This document shows, in pieces, positions 22,786 to 35,240 of a DNA stretch of 64,000 nt; position 1 is the stretch's first letter, and every line of letters starts with the position of its first letter. Below the pieces are notes generated by a model. That model was not told the DNA's origin. It searched no databases and worked only from the letters and a program-made list of their open reading frames with translations. This stretch comes from Tilletiaria anomala UBC 951. Lineage: Eukaryota; Basidiomycota; Exobasidiomycetes; Georgefischeriales; Tilletiariaceae. Where the stretch lies: assembly GCF_000711695.1 (NCBI RefSeq), contig NW_013547000.1, positions 118,363 through 182,362 of the forward strand, in the 5' to 3' direction. A program made the position numbers and the translations under genes.

Positions 22786-24384
22786 TTAGTGATCAATGCG
22801 TCCTTCTTGTTGAGTTCCACGGTATACCAACTGGAGCTCTATCCCTCCTCGAACCCGCTCTTTCCTTGTTCGACAAGTCAGCCTGACAATATGACAAAAG
22901 GCCGTCATTTTCTCCTGTGCTATCTCAATGTCCAGAACGGGATCACCCTGCTCATCAACAGAAGCAAGCAAGCGCAAAGCCACAAACAAGGCGGCAATGA
23001 ACAGAGGGGCCTGCTTGTCCTTCACCGAGCCCTCGCGCCACGAAACGACGATGCTGATTTTGGTGGTCGCATCTACTTGGTTAGCCACGACATCGACAAC
23101 GAGCGCATCGCCTACAGGCGACACGTCTTTTGCGAATCGGATGCGTTGCAGCTTGCCGTCTAGCCCTGCTTCCGCATGCGACAGCGACGGCTGGGAGACG
23201 GGTAGCAAGCCGAGGTTGCTAATGCCAAAGGATCTGCGGTACGGCTTAGTTGAAAGCGCTTTCGTGTCGCAAAAATCTTCCCAGCCCGTCGAAATTAGTT
23301 CCATGCGTCCGTATTCAGCGTTCGTTGTGTATTTCTGCTAAAAATTGGCTTGCTTGGGTGGATCAGGAATATAACCCAGCATCCCCATGCTGCCTGCTGC
23401 GAGGCCGCGCTCGGGGGACTTGTGACCTGATTGTGATCCTGTCGCTTCAGATCCCCCACTGCAATAGAACGAATGGATGAGGTCGTCCGTCACCACAGCG
23501 TGTTCCCGACATCGTTGCCAGCGATAGGAGGGCGATCTTGGAAAGCCCGCACAGAGAGATGGGAGTGCATGTTACCATGTCAAAGGTCTTGCCATCTGGG
23601 CATGACAGCTCCGACGCCTCGTATTTCTCGGTCACGATCAGGAGCGCGGTGACGCAGGCAGTGTGTACGAGCGAATGGATTGTGCGTGTTCCTACGGTCG
23701 GAGCGAGCCTCTTCAGTCCTCCCACAATGTCACCGTCGTACGGGACATCGATCAGGATTAAGGGAAAGTGCATTACTTCTGCATGTTGCGACCGATGAGC
23801 AAGCCACGCTGCGCGCTTGGTAAACATTTGGTGCAGGAAAGCGGGTAGTTTTGGGACGACGAGTTCCTAGAAGACGGCGTGGATCAGGCGCGACATTGTC
23901 GGTGTGTATGGCAACGTCCCCTCGCACCGGGGTGGCATCATAGGCGAGCCATCTTCGCCAGAATCCTCGAAGAGAAGCGAATGAAAGCAGTGCAAAGCGC
24001 ATCGACTGTAGTTGCCGATTTGATTGACGATCAAAGCGACGAAGCAGCTAATAGGAGAGGAAACAGACGAGTGCATATCCACACGCAATAGAGGGGCTAT
24101 AGTCAGTCGAAGGGCTTACCCTTCGCTAAAGCCCACTGCAACACTTGCTTGGCCCCCTCAGTCTGTATCTCCACAGTTTCAACCACTTCAACAGGCGACA
24201 ATTCTCGAAAGCTGTGCTTTAACCCAGGAGACCGAGTGAGATTGTCACCCACGGAACAAGTCAGCAAAGCATACTGTCGGATCAACTTTTTGATCAGTGT
24301 AGAGACGACTTTCGCGCTTCTAGAGTAGAACCCGCGAAAAAGTCGACTATTGTGAGGACGGCGGAGGCGCCGCGCTGAGCACAC
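22786..24384 (-). pseudogene. decayed paralogue of the acyltransferase
   Basis: Pieces in different minus-strand frames match the neighbouring acyltransferase in the same order. At 24384-24103: DNLTRSPGLKHSF and QVLQWALAKGKPFD. At 24088-23867: SCFVALIVNQIGNYSR and MPPRCEGTLPYTPTMSRLIH. At 23827-23447: FTKRAAWLAHRSQ and GGLKRLAPTVGTRTIHSLVH. At 23304-22786: STGWEDFCDTKALS, SNLGLLPVS and TKISIVVSWREGSV. Stops and frameshifts separate them. The active-site segment NHIISDG of the intact copy is NQIGNYS here, so both the catalytic His and Asp are gone. The copies are clearly diverged, so the duplication is not recent. Unrecognised introns could rescue part of it, but not the motif loss. Confidence 0.75.
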
Positions 24385-25216
24385 GAGGGTAAATAGCGCT
24401 CATACAATCCTGAAATGAGTCACGTCGATCGCAATAGTAAGCTCATTGACCCTTGAGGGGAGAACTCGCTGTTGCTGAGCTCCAGCCGTGTCCTTTCCAT
24501 GTTGGCGCGGAACTTTGGTGACCGCAACCGCTAAATGAATTCGAGCGCACAAATGAATCCTCTTGCCCAAGAGACTCGCCTTACAAAGTCAGGATAAGTA
24601 TCCCACTCGACGGCGCTTCAGAGGAAGTTGGATGATTGATGTTTTCAAGGATAGACATCTACGTGCCTGTTCCGAGAGCTATCTGGTCGTTAAGCTCATC
24701 ACGTGCCAATTACTGCCACCCGCTCTGTGTTCGGCTCATATTCACAGTCGGCTGTCTTATCAACAGATATTCACGTATTCGACCCATTTTACGGCATTTC
24801 ATGGCATCAAACGCTTCGAGACTTTGAAGTTGAATGTTCATGTATCAGAGCTGCGACTTGCCAACATAGGCAAGTCTGGGAAACAAAGTCTAGTCTTGGC
24901 AATTGGCACTCGGCACGCAACCGTGTGTCAGCTCGCTCGTCCATGACTGATATTCGTTATTCATCACGGATCGCCAAAGCGCAGGCGTCAGCAGTGACTT
25001 CCAGGTCTAAGGCCGGAACGCACCGCCCATAGACCTTGCCTATAACAGCAACGAGATGGGGTGGGGCAGTCTTTAAGTATGGTACGTGTGCATAGCACGT
25101 TTGATTTGCCGCAACTTTGCCCCTATGGAGGCCTTTGGCGAGATAATCGAATGAAAGGCCTTTAAACCCCTGAAATATTATCGCTACTGCAAGAGCAAGT
25201 TTCAGCAGGTCCCACC
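24385..25216. other. 830-bp intergenic region
   Basis: No gene is recognised. It lies between the decayed acyltransferase and the arrestin-like gene and presumably contains the latter's promoter. No clear TATA box or repeat was seen. Confidence 0.4.
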
Positions 25217-27116
25217 ATGACAGGCCTCCACATCGGCGGCAGCATCTTGCCAGCCGGCATCGACATCGACATCACATCAACAGTCAATGATATCCTTCTC
25301 CACAGCAGTCGACCTCCGCACGGTGCGGAAAAGTCTCCGAGCGTCTTCGCGCAATATCTGTCACAGCGGGCGGAGTTGGCGCGGGAAGCGGTACCTACGC
25401 TGCTCAACCGCTCACGCCAGGCGCAAGTGGATCAAGCAAGCATATCCAGTGCTCTCAAGGTACCGGAAGTTTTCGACGAGAGGGCTCGGCTGTACATCAA
25501 AGTGGACTGTCGCCGAGCGTACTTCCCTGGACAGACGGTAGAGGCAATTCTTGCGGTCGATCAGGAATGGCTGGAAGCTGGACCGCCAGCCCTCGATGGC
25601 TTCTCTGAGGTCACGGTCACTTTCGAAGGTGAGGCCTTCAACCTTTTCGGTCTTAGCTATGGGAGTTCACGGATACTTGTGGTTCGGTGACAGGCAGGGT
25701 ATCGTCGTATGGAGTCGAGAACGTTACCACAAATACTGTCAAGCACGAGGATAATCCACTCTTTGAAGAGTCGTATTCCCTCAAACCCTACGTCGGATCA
25801 TCTTCTTTAATCCGGACCTCGACTGTCAACGGTGAAAGCATCACAGGCCTCTCTCTCACACCAGTCGAAAATGTCGATGCTTTCCATCCAAGTAGGTCGT
25901 CTCGACTCAAAGCCTGGCATCTACGGGCTGTTTTCCCAGAAGCAGTGCACGCTTCTCGCATGGTCGGCAACAAGAACTTATTCACAAAGCGCAAGGAAAC
26001 CCGCGCCATACTTCTTCCTCCGTCATTTCGTGATGATTGCATAGGCGGCTCCAGTAGTCGCAATGGTCAAAATTCGGTGGTATACCGCATATCTCTCAAA
26101 GGGAAACGAATCAAGAAGGGGAAGGCACCCAGCTTTCTCGCCGTGCCTCTTCTATTCCTACCGTTAGCAATTGCGCCACCGCCAGCGTTGACGCTGGTCG
26201 ACCTGCCAGCATACTCGTACGATGCCAGGTCTGAAGCAGAGAACGAAAAACGATTTGTGACGTTGACATGTCGTGAAAAGATTCGAAAAGGCATTGTCTT
26301 GGACAAAGCGATCGTCACAGCCAAGGTGAGCTTTCTTTCCCAAGGCTTGGGGTCTCAAATCTCGACATTCTCCTTACATTCCTTTCTTATCGGAAGGTGA
26401 TCATGCCCCGACCTGTGCATGTTCCTTCAGCTTGGGCTTTTCCTTTCAGCATATTATGCAGCATCTCCTCCAAAGACCCGAAAGATTTAGACGATGGCGG
26501 ATCGATATCTCTCCCAACACTCCCACTATCGGGGGCACGTGACAGCTTTCCAGCGCTCAGCTTCAAGCGCGTGGAGACATCCAAGGCTGACTGGGCGGAG
26601 GAAATCGCCACGACGGTGTACGATTGCGACACCAAGTGGGACGACGGCCATCTGCGGGATCGAGTGACGGAACAGGTACAAGACATTGAGGCGCATGGCT
26701 GGTCCAAGCCTGGTATGGACCAGGACACCGGGAGATGGACACGTCGTGCGCGGCTCGTTGGCACCGTGAAGAACAGCATGCCTCCGCCGGTACATACATC
26801 TTCCCTCATCGTTGAGTACCAACTCCACTTCTCCTGGAAGCTCAGTTCAGCCGTCAAAATGAATGGCTTCGTGACGAATTGGCTGTCAAGCTCAGGTATT
26901 GGCCCCGAAACCTTGCATGCAAGCGAAGGGGCAACTCGAATTGCTCTCGGTAGTGATTATGCGTCGCTCCGAGCTGTCGCAGACCCTATTTTGGGACCGC
27001 CAGCGCAGCCCACTGCACATCTGGCGGATGACCTGCCAGCGTACGACTTTGGCTCGCAGCCAAATACCAGCGCTCGGCCCTTCCCTAATGATCCCAAGCC
27101 CTCCTCGTGTTGCTGA
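25217..27116 (+). CDS. arrestin-like (alpha-arrestin type) protein
   Basis: I join exons 25217-25628, 25694-26325 and 26397-27116, giving 587 residues with closing phases. The start has a strong context (CACCATGA). The N-terminal arrestin fold is suggested by LYIKVDCRRAYFPGQTVEAI, VTFEGRVSSYGVENVTTN across the first intron, VVYRISLKGKRIKKGK and VPLLFLPLA. The C-terminal half has DWAEEIATTVYDCDTKWDD, VQDIEAHGWSKPG and RWTRRARLVGTVKN, then a Pro-rich end with DLPAYDF, close to a PY-like motif. Alpha-arrestins bring Rsp5-type ubiquitin ligases to membrane cargo; whether this one does is unknown. It ends with SSCC. It converges on MLH1 with 87 bp between stops. Confidence 0.6.
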
Positions 27117-27203
27117 ATTCCCTGGTCTAACTCCAAGCTGGATTGCTTAATCTACAAAATTTGTGGAATGTTGTATGTACTATCATGCTGGTAACAACGC
27201 TCT

Positions 27204-30145
27204 TTAGCATCTCTCGAAGACGCGATCTGGAAACAGGTATGATCGCAGTTGGTCAGTTTGACTGAAGGCTTCGCAGGCGCGGACAATAATTCTTGACTCA
27301 CACAAGTCGGACATTGCAGCTACTTGGAAAACTGCCCTACGTTGCACCGACGTAGAAGGTTTGTACGAGCCCCGCTTGCTGTTCATGTTTGCAAACCATG
27401 CGTGCTCGATGTTCCATTTCTGCGACTCTTCCTCTGCAGCATTTGCGTCGGTGAGAGGTGCAGGCACGCAGGCAAAAGCAAGCTCACGAGCGATGCCCCC
27501 CAGACAGCGCTTCTCTTCCTGCCAATCAACTTGTGGACCGAGGCGCATGAATAAGCGGGGCAAGTTTTCGAGGGGAAAAGCGAAGTGTTTTGGTAGCAGA
27601 GAAGGCATGGCCATGAGCTCTCCAGTCTCCTCGTCAATTTTGATTCCATAGTACTCTTGCAGCATCTCTGACTTGGCAGTCACGAGCGCATATATCTTCT
27701 GCCGGACCAAACGAGAAAGAGACCACGTCAGCATCTCCTTCCTTAATCTTGCTACAGTCGTAGAGACACTGACATTCGCAGTCGAGTCGCGTTCTAAGCC
27801 GCTGCGTCCAAAGTCTTCGTCGTTGTCCAAGCCTGTCGCGATCAGCTCCTCCAGACTGATCCGTGGTTCGAGCGCAATGCTTTCCAAGTTACCGAACTGG
27901 CGGATGATCAGCTGATAAGCAAAGTCTTCGCTGCCAAAGTGAGACACGAATCAGCAATGTAGATACGTTTGTAGGGGATATCAGCTTCACTCTCACATGA
28001 TCAATGCATGGTTGATCAAGTACAGCTTCGTCAAATGTTGGACGAGAGACAGCCCACGACTCAGATCGACAGAGCCGACATAGGTGTGATTCTGAATAAT
28101 TTCAGTGAATTCTGAAGCCGACGTGTCTTTCAGTAAATGCTCACCAAGTCACCGCCATGATGGAGCACCTACCAGCATGCTTTTCGGTGAGGATTTCGGA
28201 CCTGAGCTCGGCAATAGATTTCAGAGAACACTCGCTCTGCTGAACTTTGCCCGAGCGTGATGAGCCTTGCACCAGTGCTGGGCGCTGTGCAAAACTTGGC
28301 ACAGAATGTGGTAGAGTCTCCTCCGAGTTGGACACTTCGCCCGGCTCCTGAACTTCTTCGTGATCATCTTCGAATCGACTCTTTGCGCCTGCTTGCAGAG
28401 TAGTTACCTGCTCGACCAAATGTGAGTCGAGCGTTTGAGTGTTCGAGTCTGTCCGAACCGAATGTCGAGGATACCCTTTCTGTGTTGACAGATTGCCGTT
28501 GGACCTCGATCGGACTTGTGGGCGGCTCAGGTATGGTTGCTCTGCGCCAGGAAGTAGTATCTGAGAGAATTGGAATGTTCTGCTTTGGTTTGCGCCGACC
28601 AAGCAACTCTGCAAGTGACTGCAGATAGCATCAACGATATCATCTTCATCGAGGAAATGCACTTCCCGCTTCGTGGGATGAACGTTGACGTCAACCCTCT
28701 CCGGTGCGATTTCGAGGCTGATATAGAGCCAAGGATGCCCGCCTTTCGGAAGCAATGTAGAGTAGAGCGCCTCGGTTGCTTTGCGTAAGCTTGGGCAGTC
28801 CACCAAACGATCTAGATTCAAGCATCGAGTGTTTTCAAAGACCGTCGTCCTGGAAAGCTTGCGCAAGATACTCACGGTTAATGAAGCACAGCATTGTGAG
28901 CTTCTTGGCCGACCAGTTCGCACCGCTGACCCAGCCTTCCACAGAAAAGCCCAGCGCATCGTTCCGGTGCGGCTTGAGGCGTACCAACTCGCGGGCGATG
29001 CCTTGACCATGGAGCAGCTTGATTGTATCAAAGGTCGTATTGTCGGGGCTAGCAGAAGTGCTGAGGTCGGTCATGTTATTGCTTGCCTGGATACACAGCC
29101 TCCGGGTCAACACGTTGCGAAAAACTTGGCCCGCCTTAAAGCCCCTAACTTCGCTCACCCGCTTGCACATGAAGCCAACCCCACGGCCTCCGAAATGCAC
29201 TGCGTACCGCCCGATAACATCCAAACATCGATTATACTCTTCTGATGAGCTGCCCAGTGCTCGACACCGCTGAGGTGAATTGTAAAACAAATCCTCAGCG
29301 GTGATGGTTGTACCGTCAGTAGCTGCGCAGACTTTGGGGGCTGCGGACTGCCCTGGCTTGGCAGGCACCATGGCGCCTTCAGAATAGTATGCCCTGCGGA
29401 CGTGAGACATCAGCTGAGATTTTCACAGTAAATCTTTGCTAGTGGTACACCTCACTTGTAGCCTACGTTCGAGTCTTTCGTTTTGGTCACGACATTCATA
29501 CTCGCCGTGATGTAGCTGACACTCGCGAGGGCTTCACCCCGGAACCCAAATGTCGTCATCTTCGATAGGTCAGAGAAGTCTCGCAGCTTTGACGTGGTGA
29601 ATCGTTCGCACAAAAGTGGGAGGTCTTCGCTCTGCAGGATTGACGCAAAGAGAAGTTTAACCATTAGATGAACAGGATATCGAAACGAGGCAAAGACCCA
29701 CACGAATACCGTGCCCATTGTCTTGTATCTGCAGCATTTTGATACCGCCATCTTTAAGCACCACCCTGATGACCGTGGCACCAGCATCCAAGCTGTTCTC
29801 AACGAGCTCTTTGAGTGCATTTGAGGGTCTTTGAATGATCTGTAAAAGGCACGGCTTCAGCGTAAGGCCAGTTTATACTCTCGAATGCATCACCTACTTC
29901 TCCAGCTGCAATCTTGTTCACTACGGACTCGTCTAGGCGCTATTGAGATTCTGGAGTCAGCTTCAAAAGACATCGGATCTCTCAGAATGCGAACGACCCA
30001 CTAGAATAGCCTTAGGCACTAGTGAGGCAATTTCCCGCTCATGGCGGTCAACATCTTCCAGCTCGTCTTGCGGTTGATCTTGATCCGTGTCTGACGGCGG
30101 GCCGTCTCCTTCATCGTCGTCTGGGGTCATTTCAGGCCAAGCCAA
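27204..30145 (-). CDS. MLH1: MLH1, MutL mismatch-repair ATPase
   Basis: The MutL homologue dimerises with Pms1 to act after MutS in mismatch repair and in meiotic crossover. I join eight exons: 30002-30145, 29898-29939, 29702-29839, 29456-29631, 28876-29393, 28173-28811, 27997-28126 and 27204-27930, giving 837 residues with all phases closing. The GHKL ATPase motifs are complete: [14 protein letters not shown] (the whole 42-nt exon 2), [23 protein letters not shown] and [14 protein letters not shown]. Next come [12 protein letters not shown] and [19 protein letters not shown], a variable linker, and the C-terminal dimerisation domain ([20 protein letters not shown]). It ends in the family-typical FERC. 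The N-terminus is an acidic extension of about 30 residues; the start could be a later ATG. Confidence 0.95.
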
Positions 30146-31791
30146 CAGTGATCAAATTTCCGGAGCAACTCAACGGTGATTGTTGCACATTGTAAGTTTG
30201 ACCTCAACGCTGCCCAAATGTCATTGTCACATGCTTCATCCTGAACGGGTTTTCAACTTCAACCCCGTCACATCACGATGGCGTCCATGTGCATGTCCTA
30301 TTTGGTGGAAAGAGCTTGAATCGCGTCACGTGCAACGTGAGTGCGCGCATGGGATAAGTCTAGGATGAGTCGACTACTAAAGTATATATTCACCCTACAA
30401 GGCCAGAAGGCCCCCGATATTCCAAAATGCATGAAAGGAAAAGGGACCGAAAATGGTGGATTTTTCCCACATTTTAGTAACTTTACCCCCGACTGCTCGA
30501 ATGGGTAAAGACTCTTTTGGCTGGAGGATGGATTAATCTGATATCCTTCACAGCCCAATTGATGTCACACCGCCCACGAACTATGAAATCGTCCCAAGTG
30601 GAGACATCTTTGTCTCATCTTCATTCCTTCTTTCTGACGGGTCACGCATTTGGGATCTTTCCCTCCCTCTGACCATGTCTCTGATGAGGTGTCGTTTTGT
30701 TAAGTCGCAACCTTTGACGAGTCATTACATGGTCGCAGTCTCGCCCCTCTCCACTATGGAACTCAGTCTCTACACTCGCTGACTCGCTTTTCAAGGCCCC
30801 GGCGACGGGATGGCGCTAGAGTGGGGTGTCGCCGATGGACATTGAAGCGTGTATTGAGGGTGACTCCTGGAGAGGCCGCCTCCGCTCATGCCTGGGGCCT
30901 GCGTGATGCGACGTGGGCCGACAGAAGCAGACGCGGTGGCGGTGGCAGCGCCCAAGGCCTGGGCGCAGGAGAACGAGATCGGGTAACAACGAGCGTTGAA
31001 GGAGGCTAGGTCCCGGTGCCGACGCGAGGGCGACATGAGTGGCCATGCGGGGATGCCCGTCTCATCGTATGAAAATATCTGTGATATGACAAGCTGCACA
31101 ATTCAAACGAGACGCTGCTTGACCCAGCAATTTGTGGAAGGAAGTGAAGAATAGACGTAGGGGTATGGTTGCTCCCACAGGGCACAGGTGCGAGTATCAA
31201 GGGCTGGGGCTTGCATGTTGTGAATCGGCGAGGCACGCTCTTGGGGAGCTTGAGTTTAAGGAGAGCGCAGATTTGGCAGGGTCTTTTCGTTGAACCTATG
31301 GCCAGTCATCACCTGTGCACTAGCAACTACTTTAGTGTAGACCAGCGTGTTCTGGCCACCGAGAAGGAATTGAAAGCCTTGTGGTTCTTGTGGATGGAGA
31401 ACTTTCGTGGAAGAGGATTCCCTCAAGGAGGGGCAGTAGTACTCCCTCGGCAAATCGGCCAGTGTTGCCCATCGACGACTTTCACAGTTCACTGCACGGC
31501 TTCTGTTTACCAGCTCGAGTTCATCAGCCACAGCTCCGCAGTTCTCGCGTGCTGACTCGAACAAGTGGCGAGTGGGAACCATGTGGATCTGTGATGCGCC
31601 TCTAGAGTCTAGTGACGCTGCGCAAGTGTGCGGCAGCGGCGCAACTCACAAGGCCTCCGAACTGACTGCACGGCTAAAGGGAGGAATCTGTCTGCGCTAT
31701 GCGCATGGCTCTCAGGACAGTCTAAACATGACCGCCCAGAGAGGCTAGTATGATAGAATTCTTCGAAAGTTTACAACGCATTTTCCTGTAT
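30146..31791. other. 1.6-kb intergenic region, no gene recognised
   Basis: It lies between the MLH1 start and the cyclin H stop, both on the minus strand. Several open frames of 60-110 codons exist; the best is 31256-31582 on the minus strand, which starts only with GTG. None shows a family motif or splice partners. An E-box-like CACGTG lies near 30326, upstream of MLH1. Confidence 0.4.
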
Positions 31792-33503
31792 TCATGCGCT
31801 CTCGCCATTCTCCAACTTCTGTTTCTTGGCAATGGCATTCCCAAAAAGGCCGCCACCGCGGTTGGGCGCGTTGGTATCGCCTTTGAAATCGTCCGCGAAG
31901 GGGTCTGCCAACGAACATGTCCCTGCTTTAGACCCATGCGGTCCTGCAGCACCAGCAGAGTTAGAGATGCTTGCGCTCGCGCTGTCATGCGCCTTCCTCT
32001 TTCGCCGTTGAGTAGCAGCGGCTTCGCGGTAGGCTTCTGCCTTAATGTTTCTGGCGGGGACAATCGTAACAGGGTTCGGATTCGTTTACGATCAAATCAG
32101 GCCATAATTCTAATTTGCACTCACAATTTAGTGCCAGGGATGTTGACCGGATCTTGACACAATTTCAACCTTCTGTCAATGTCCTTGACCGTGTCCGCTT
32201 TGATATCCGCTTTGTTCTGCTCCATCTTGGTAATCATGCCATCCACTCGAGTTGCAATGGCTTCAAGTTCCTCAAAGCTGACTCTCAGGGGCACATCTTC
32301 TACGTCGTCGCCCAGCTGTTTTTCCATCGGATGAGGCCCATCTCCATTGCAGTTCTTGTCGCCCGATCTCCCCTTGGCGGTAGAGTCTGAATGGCTGCGC
32401 TCGCCCACGCCGCTTCCCTTCTCTTGCCCTTCCGCAAGCACAGCATTTCCTTCCTGCCAACGCTTCCTCTCTTCCCTCTCTCGCCGTCTCATGTCTCTCG
32501 CCCTCGCCTGCAACCCGTCAAACCATTCCCTGCACGCCTGCTTGCCTTTGTCGCTCGCCACGCCCGACCTGCGCACGCATGCATATGCGATTTGCGCCGG
32601 CGCAAAGAGCAGCTCTGCATCTGTAAGGCGCGAGGTGGAAGCGTGGAGGCGTGCTTCCTTTGAGAGCACTTCGTCTACTGCTGCCGCTGTGGCAGCAGTT
32701 GCGTCGCGTTGCTGAGAGGTGTACGCTATCTCAAGGAGGAGCCCCGTTAAGGAACGGTGTACCCCGTGAACAGAGAATTCGAAGTCAAGCGCCCGAGAAA
32801 TTGGGAATTCGAGATCAATGATCGCCTTACGAATTTCTTCTATCGCTGCTGGCGTTGTGTTCTTGCCAGCAATGCGCTGCGAGAATGATCCCAGCGAGAT
32901 CGGGTAATTCTCCGTCTTCGTTGCGAGATAGATGCATGTGAGCCTGTATAGGAGAAAGGGATCGGTGAATGAGGCATGGAGCCGACCGTGTAGCCCGACC
33001 TCTAGGACCTCACATGATGTTCTTTGGATGATAGTCCAAGGGCGTATTGCGGAGGTAAAACCGTTTCATATATGTCGTTGCTGAAGCTTCCACCAATTCC
33101 GGAAGCTTGAAGGCACGAGTCAGACCAGGTATTTTGAGCATGTAGAATATGATGAGCGCCTGCTGCTCTTCGAGAGAAGGAAGCTCCTGCTCCACTTGAG
33201 CTGCAGAAGTCAATGCTACAGGCGGTGGCACCGTGTCTGATGGCAGAACGGCATCCTAGATGGAGGAATGTGATCAGCCGACTCCCCGTAGCAGAGCTTG
33301 CTGAAAGCTGAATTCCTCACTTCCTCGGCCTTCCAGGCCTTCAGGACTCGCAACTTGGTTGCGTCACTGCTAGCTTTGCGTAGATCGTGCAGCTGTCGAG
33401 TGGTGAAGTGCCACTTCCTAGCTTGACTGGATTGCTCGTACGCCAAGTGCGGTTGAGGCAGTGGCCCTTGAGGCACCGAAGGAATCGAAATTTGGTCTAG
33501 CAT
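31792..33503 (-). CDS. CCL1: cyclin H, TFIIH kinase cyclin
   Basis: This is the regulatory cyclin of the TFIIH CDK-activating kinase (Kin28/Cdk7 partner), which phosphorylates the RNA polymerase II tail. I join exons 33321-33503, 33014-33255, 32125-32943 and 31792-32050, giving 500 residues. Family signatures are YEQSSQARKWHFTTRQLHDL at the N-terminus, the cyclin box (KRFYLRNTPLDYHPKNIMLT, CIYLATKTENYPISLGSFSQ, LEFPISRALDFEFSVHG), and a C-terminal helical region with DIDRRLKLCQDP. The protein is longer than human cyclin H (323) because of charged linkers and a Ser/Ala/Gly-rich tail ending near KKQKLENGESA. It is divergent from the HIT gene. Identity is firm. Confidence 0.9.
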
Positions 33504-33975
33504 GATACCGATTCATGCGGTAGAAACACAAGACCAATGCAGGCAAGCGCCTTTTATTGTATTGAAGACGTGGGGGAGTGCAGGTATAGTCCAGATCATT
33601 TTGAGTGCTGTTTGAGATCCGATGTCAGATATAATTGAACATGCTCCACGTGTCTGAGCTGCCATTATCGAAAACAAACGGCCTGATTGCTCAGTCTCCC
33701 TCTCGCCTCGTCCTCAAATTTACAACCTTCTTCAGCATCTTGATTGCTCCAGAATCTTACAGCCGACGCTACGCTAACAACCTCATCGCTGTCCTGCGTC
33801 ACCTACACCTGGTGCATTGTCTTTAGTTTACGAGAGATCGCGAAAGACGCAGCTCTGTCCCTGCGATGAACTGATCCTATCGAGCCAAGTCCACCCGACA
33901 AGTTCTACTGTGGTAGCAAGAGACCATCAAGTTCGCGGTCAACCCTCCATTGACTGCTCCTTTCTGGTCGACCCA

Positions 33976-35053
33976 ATGACTCACTTCACACTGTCAGCAT
34001 TTCGAACAGATCTGGATGCTTCCTTCCCCGTATCTGTTTCCTCCCACGATCTGAAATATGCAAAGGAGATGCATTCCGACAGCTCGTGCACATTCTGCGC
34101 CATCATAGCGCATAAACAAGCCGCTCATGTTCTGTTCGAGGACGAATACACTATGGCATTTCTTGATATCTTGCCATTAAGACGCGGTGCGTTCGTGTCT
34201 GACGGCCTACCCGCTTCGCAATGGCCACTCATTGGGCTGGACCCATCTGGACGGTACAACAGACGACTGATGCGCGATCCCGTCACTTATTTCTTCCCTT
34301 TATCTTCACTTTATTGGACGTGGTCATCCACTTCATGATAAAGGTCACACACTTGTTGTGCCAAAAGCCCACTTTGCGACCATCTCTGACCTACCGCCAA
34401 TACATGCAGCTCGCTTGGCGCAAAGCGTGACACGTCTCTCGCGTGCTATTTCGAGAGGTGAGTACCTACGGATCCAAGAGCGAGACAATATGTTGTGGCT
34501 CGCAGACTGCGCTCCCGTCGAAAGGCTCGTGCGACTGCTAACCAAGGCCTTTCCGACCCTTGTCTCCGCCTTCTCATTTTCAGCATTGGAAGATCCACGC
34601 TTGCAAGTTATTACGAATCAAGTATATGCGCAAGTTGTACCGCACGTGAGTTGATTGTCACGGCAGACCCACACCTTCATCTTGGCAGTCCTTGTTCAGC
34701 TGTGAACCTCCGTTGGCATACGACAGCCTAACAAAAAACCCTCTCTTGTCGCATGGTGTTTAATCGCTTGCCAGGTCCATTACCACGTTGTCCCGGCGCC
34801 GCCACTCTCCAACTCTTTCCCTGCACAGGCCCTATCTGACTCCTCGTCATCAGCTGCGGACCACAACTGGGGCTCTCCTCCGAGAGCTGCACCGATGCGC
34901 AACCTCAATGCGCTATGGGCATCAATAGGCCATGGCCGAACAGAGTTGGATGATGATGATGCTACTGAACTTGTGCGACGAATCCGAAACGCTGTTGACA
35001 CAGATAACGAATTCCAGGCTGCGACTCTCGCAGCTGAAAAGACCAAATTGTAG
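33976..35053 (+). CDS. HIT-family nucleotide hydrolase
   Basis: I join exons 33976-34186, 34344-34457, 34584-34645 and 34775-35053, giving 221 residues. The Hint-like core reads CTFCAIIAHKQAAHVLFEDE, AFLDILPLRR joined to GHTLVVPKAHF, VITNQVYAQVVPH joined to VHYHVVPAP, so the histidine triad (HxHxH) spans the last splice junction. Such proteins hydrolyse purine nucleotide phosphoramidates or related dinucleotides. The C-terminal 75 residues are an acidic and Ser-rich extension, with the usual LDDDDATELVRRIR helix. The start could be an earlier in-frame codon or the ATG near 34070; 33976 was chosen as a reasonable leader. It converges on FKBP12. Confidence 0.85.
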
Positions 35054-35240
35054 CCTCAGTACTCTATCGTAGTTGCTTCTCCCTGAGCCTTAAGCAGAAG
35101 TCTGGACAATGGTTGATTGAGGGGGCCATTGAGAGTCATGAATAGTCATGCAGTTTGCATCATAGCTGTCATCTGGTACACTTTTCCGAGTCCATCCATC
35201 CTCTACTACGATACCAGCACCGTTGCGTTGATGCAATACA

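Noticed and set aside
31256-31582. Minus-strand open frame of 108 codons between MLH1 and cyclin H
   Set aside because: It starts with GTG, has no recognisable motif and no splice partners. It remains a weak possibility only.
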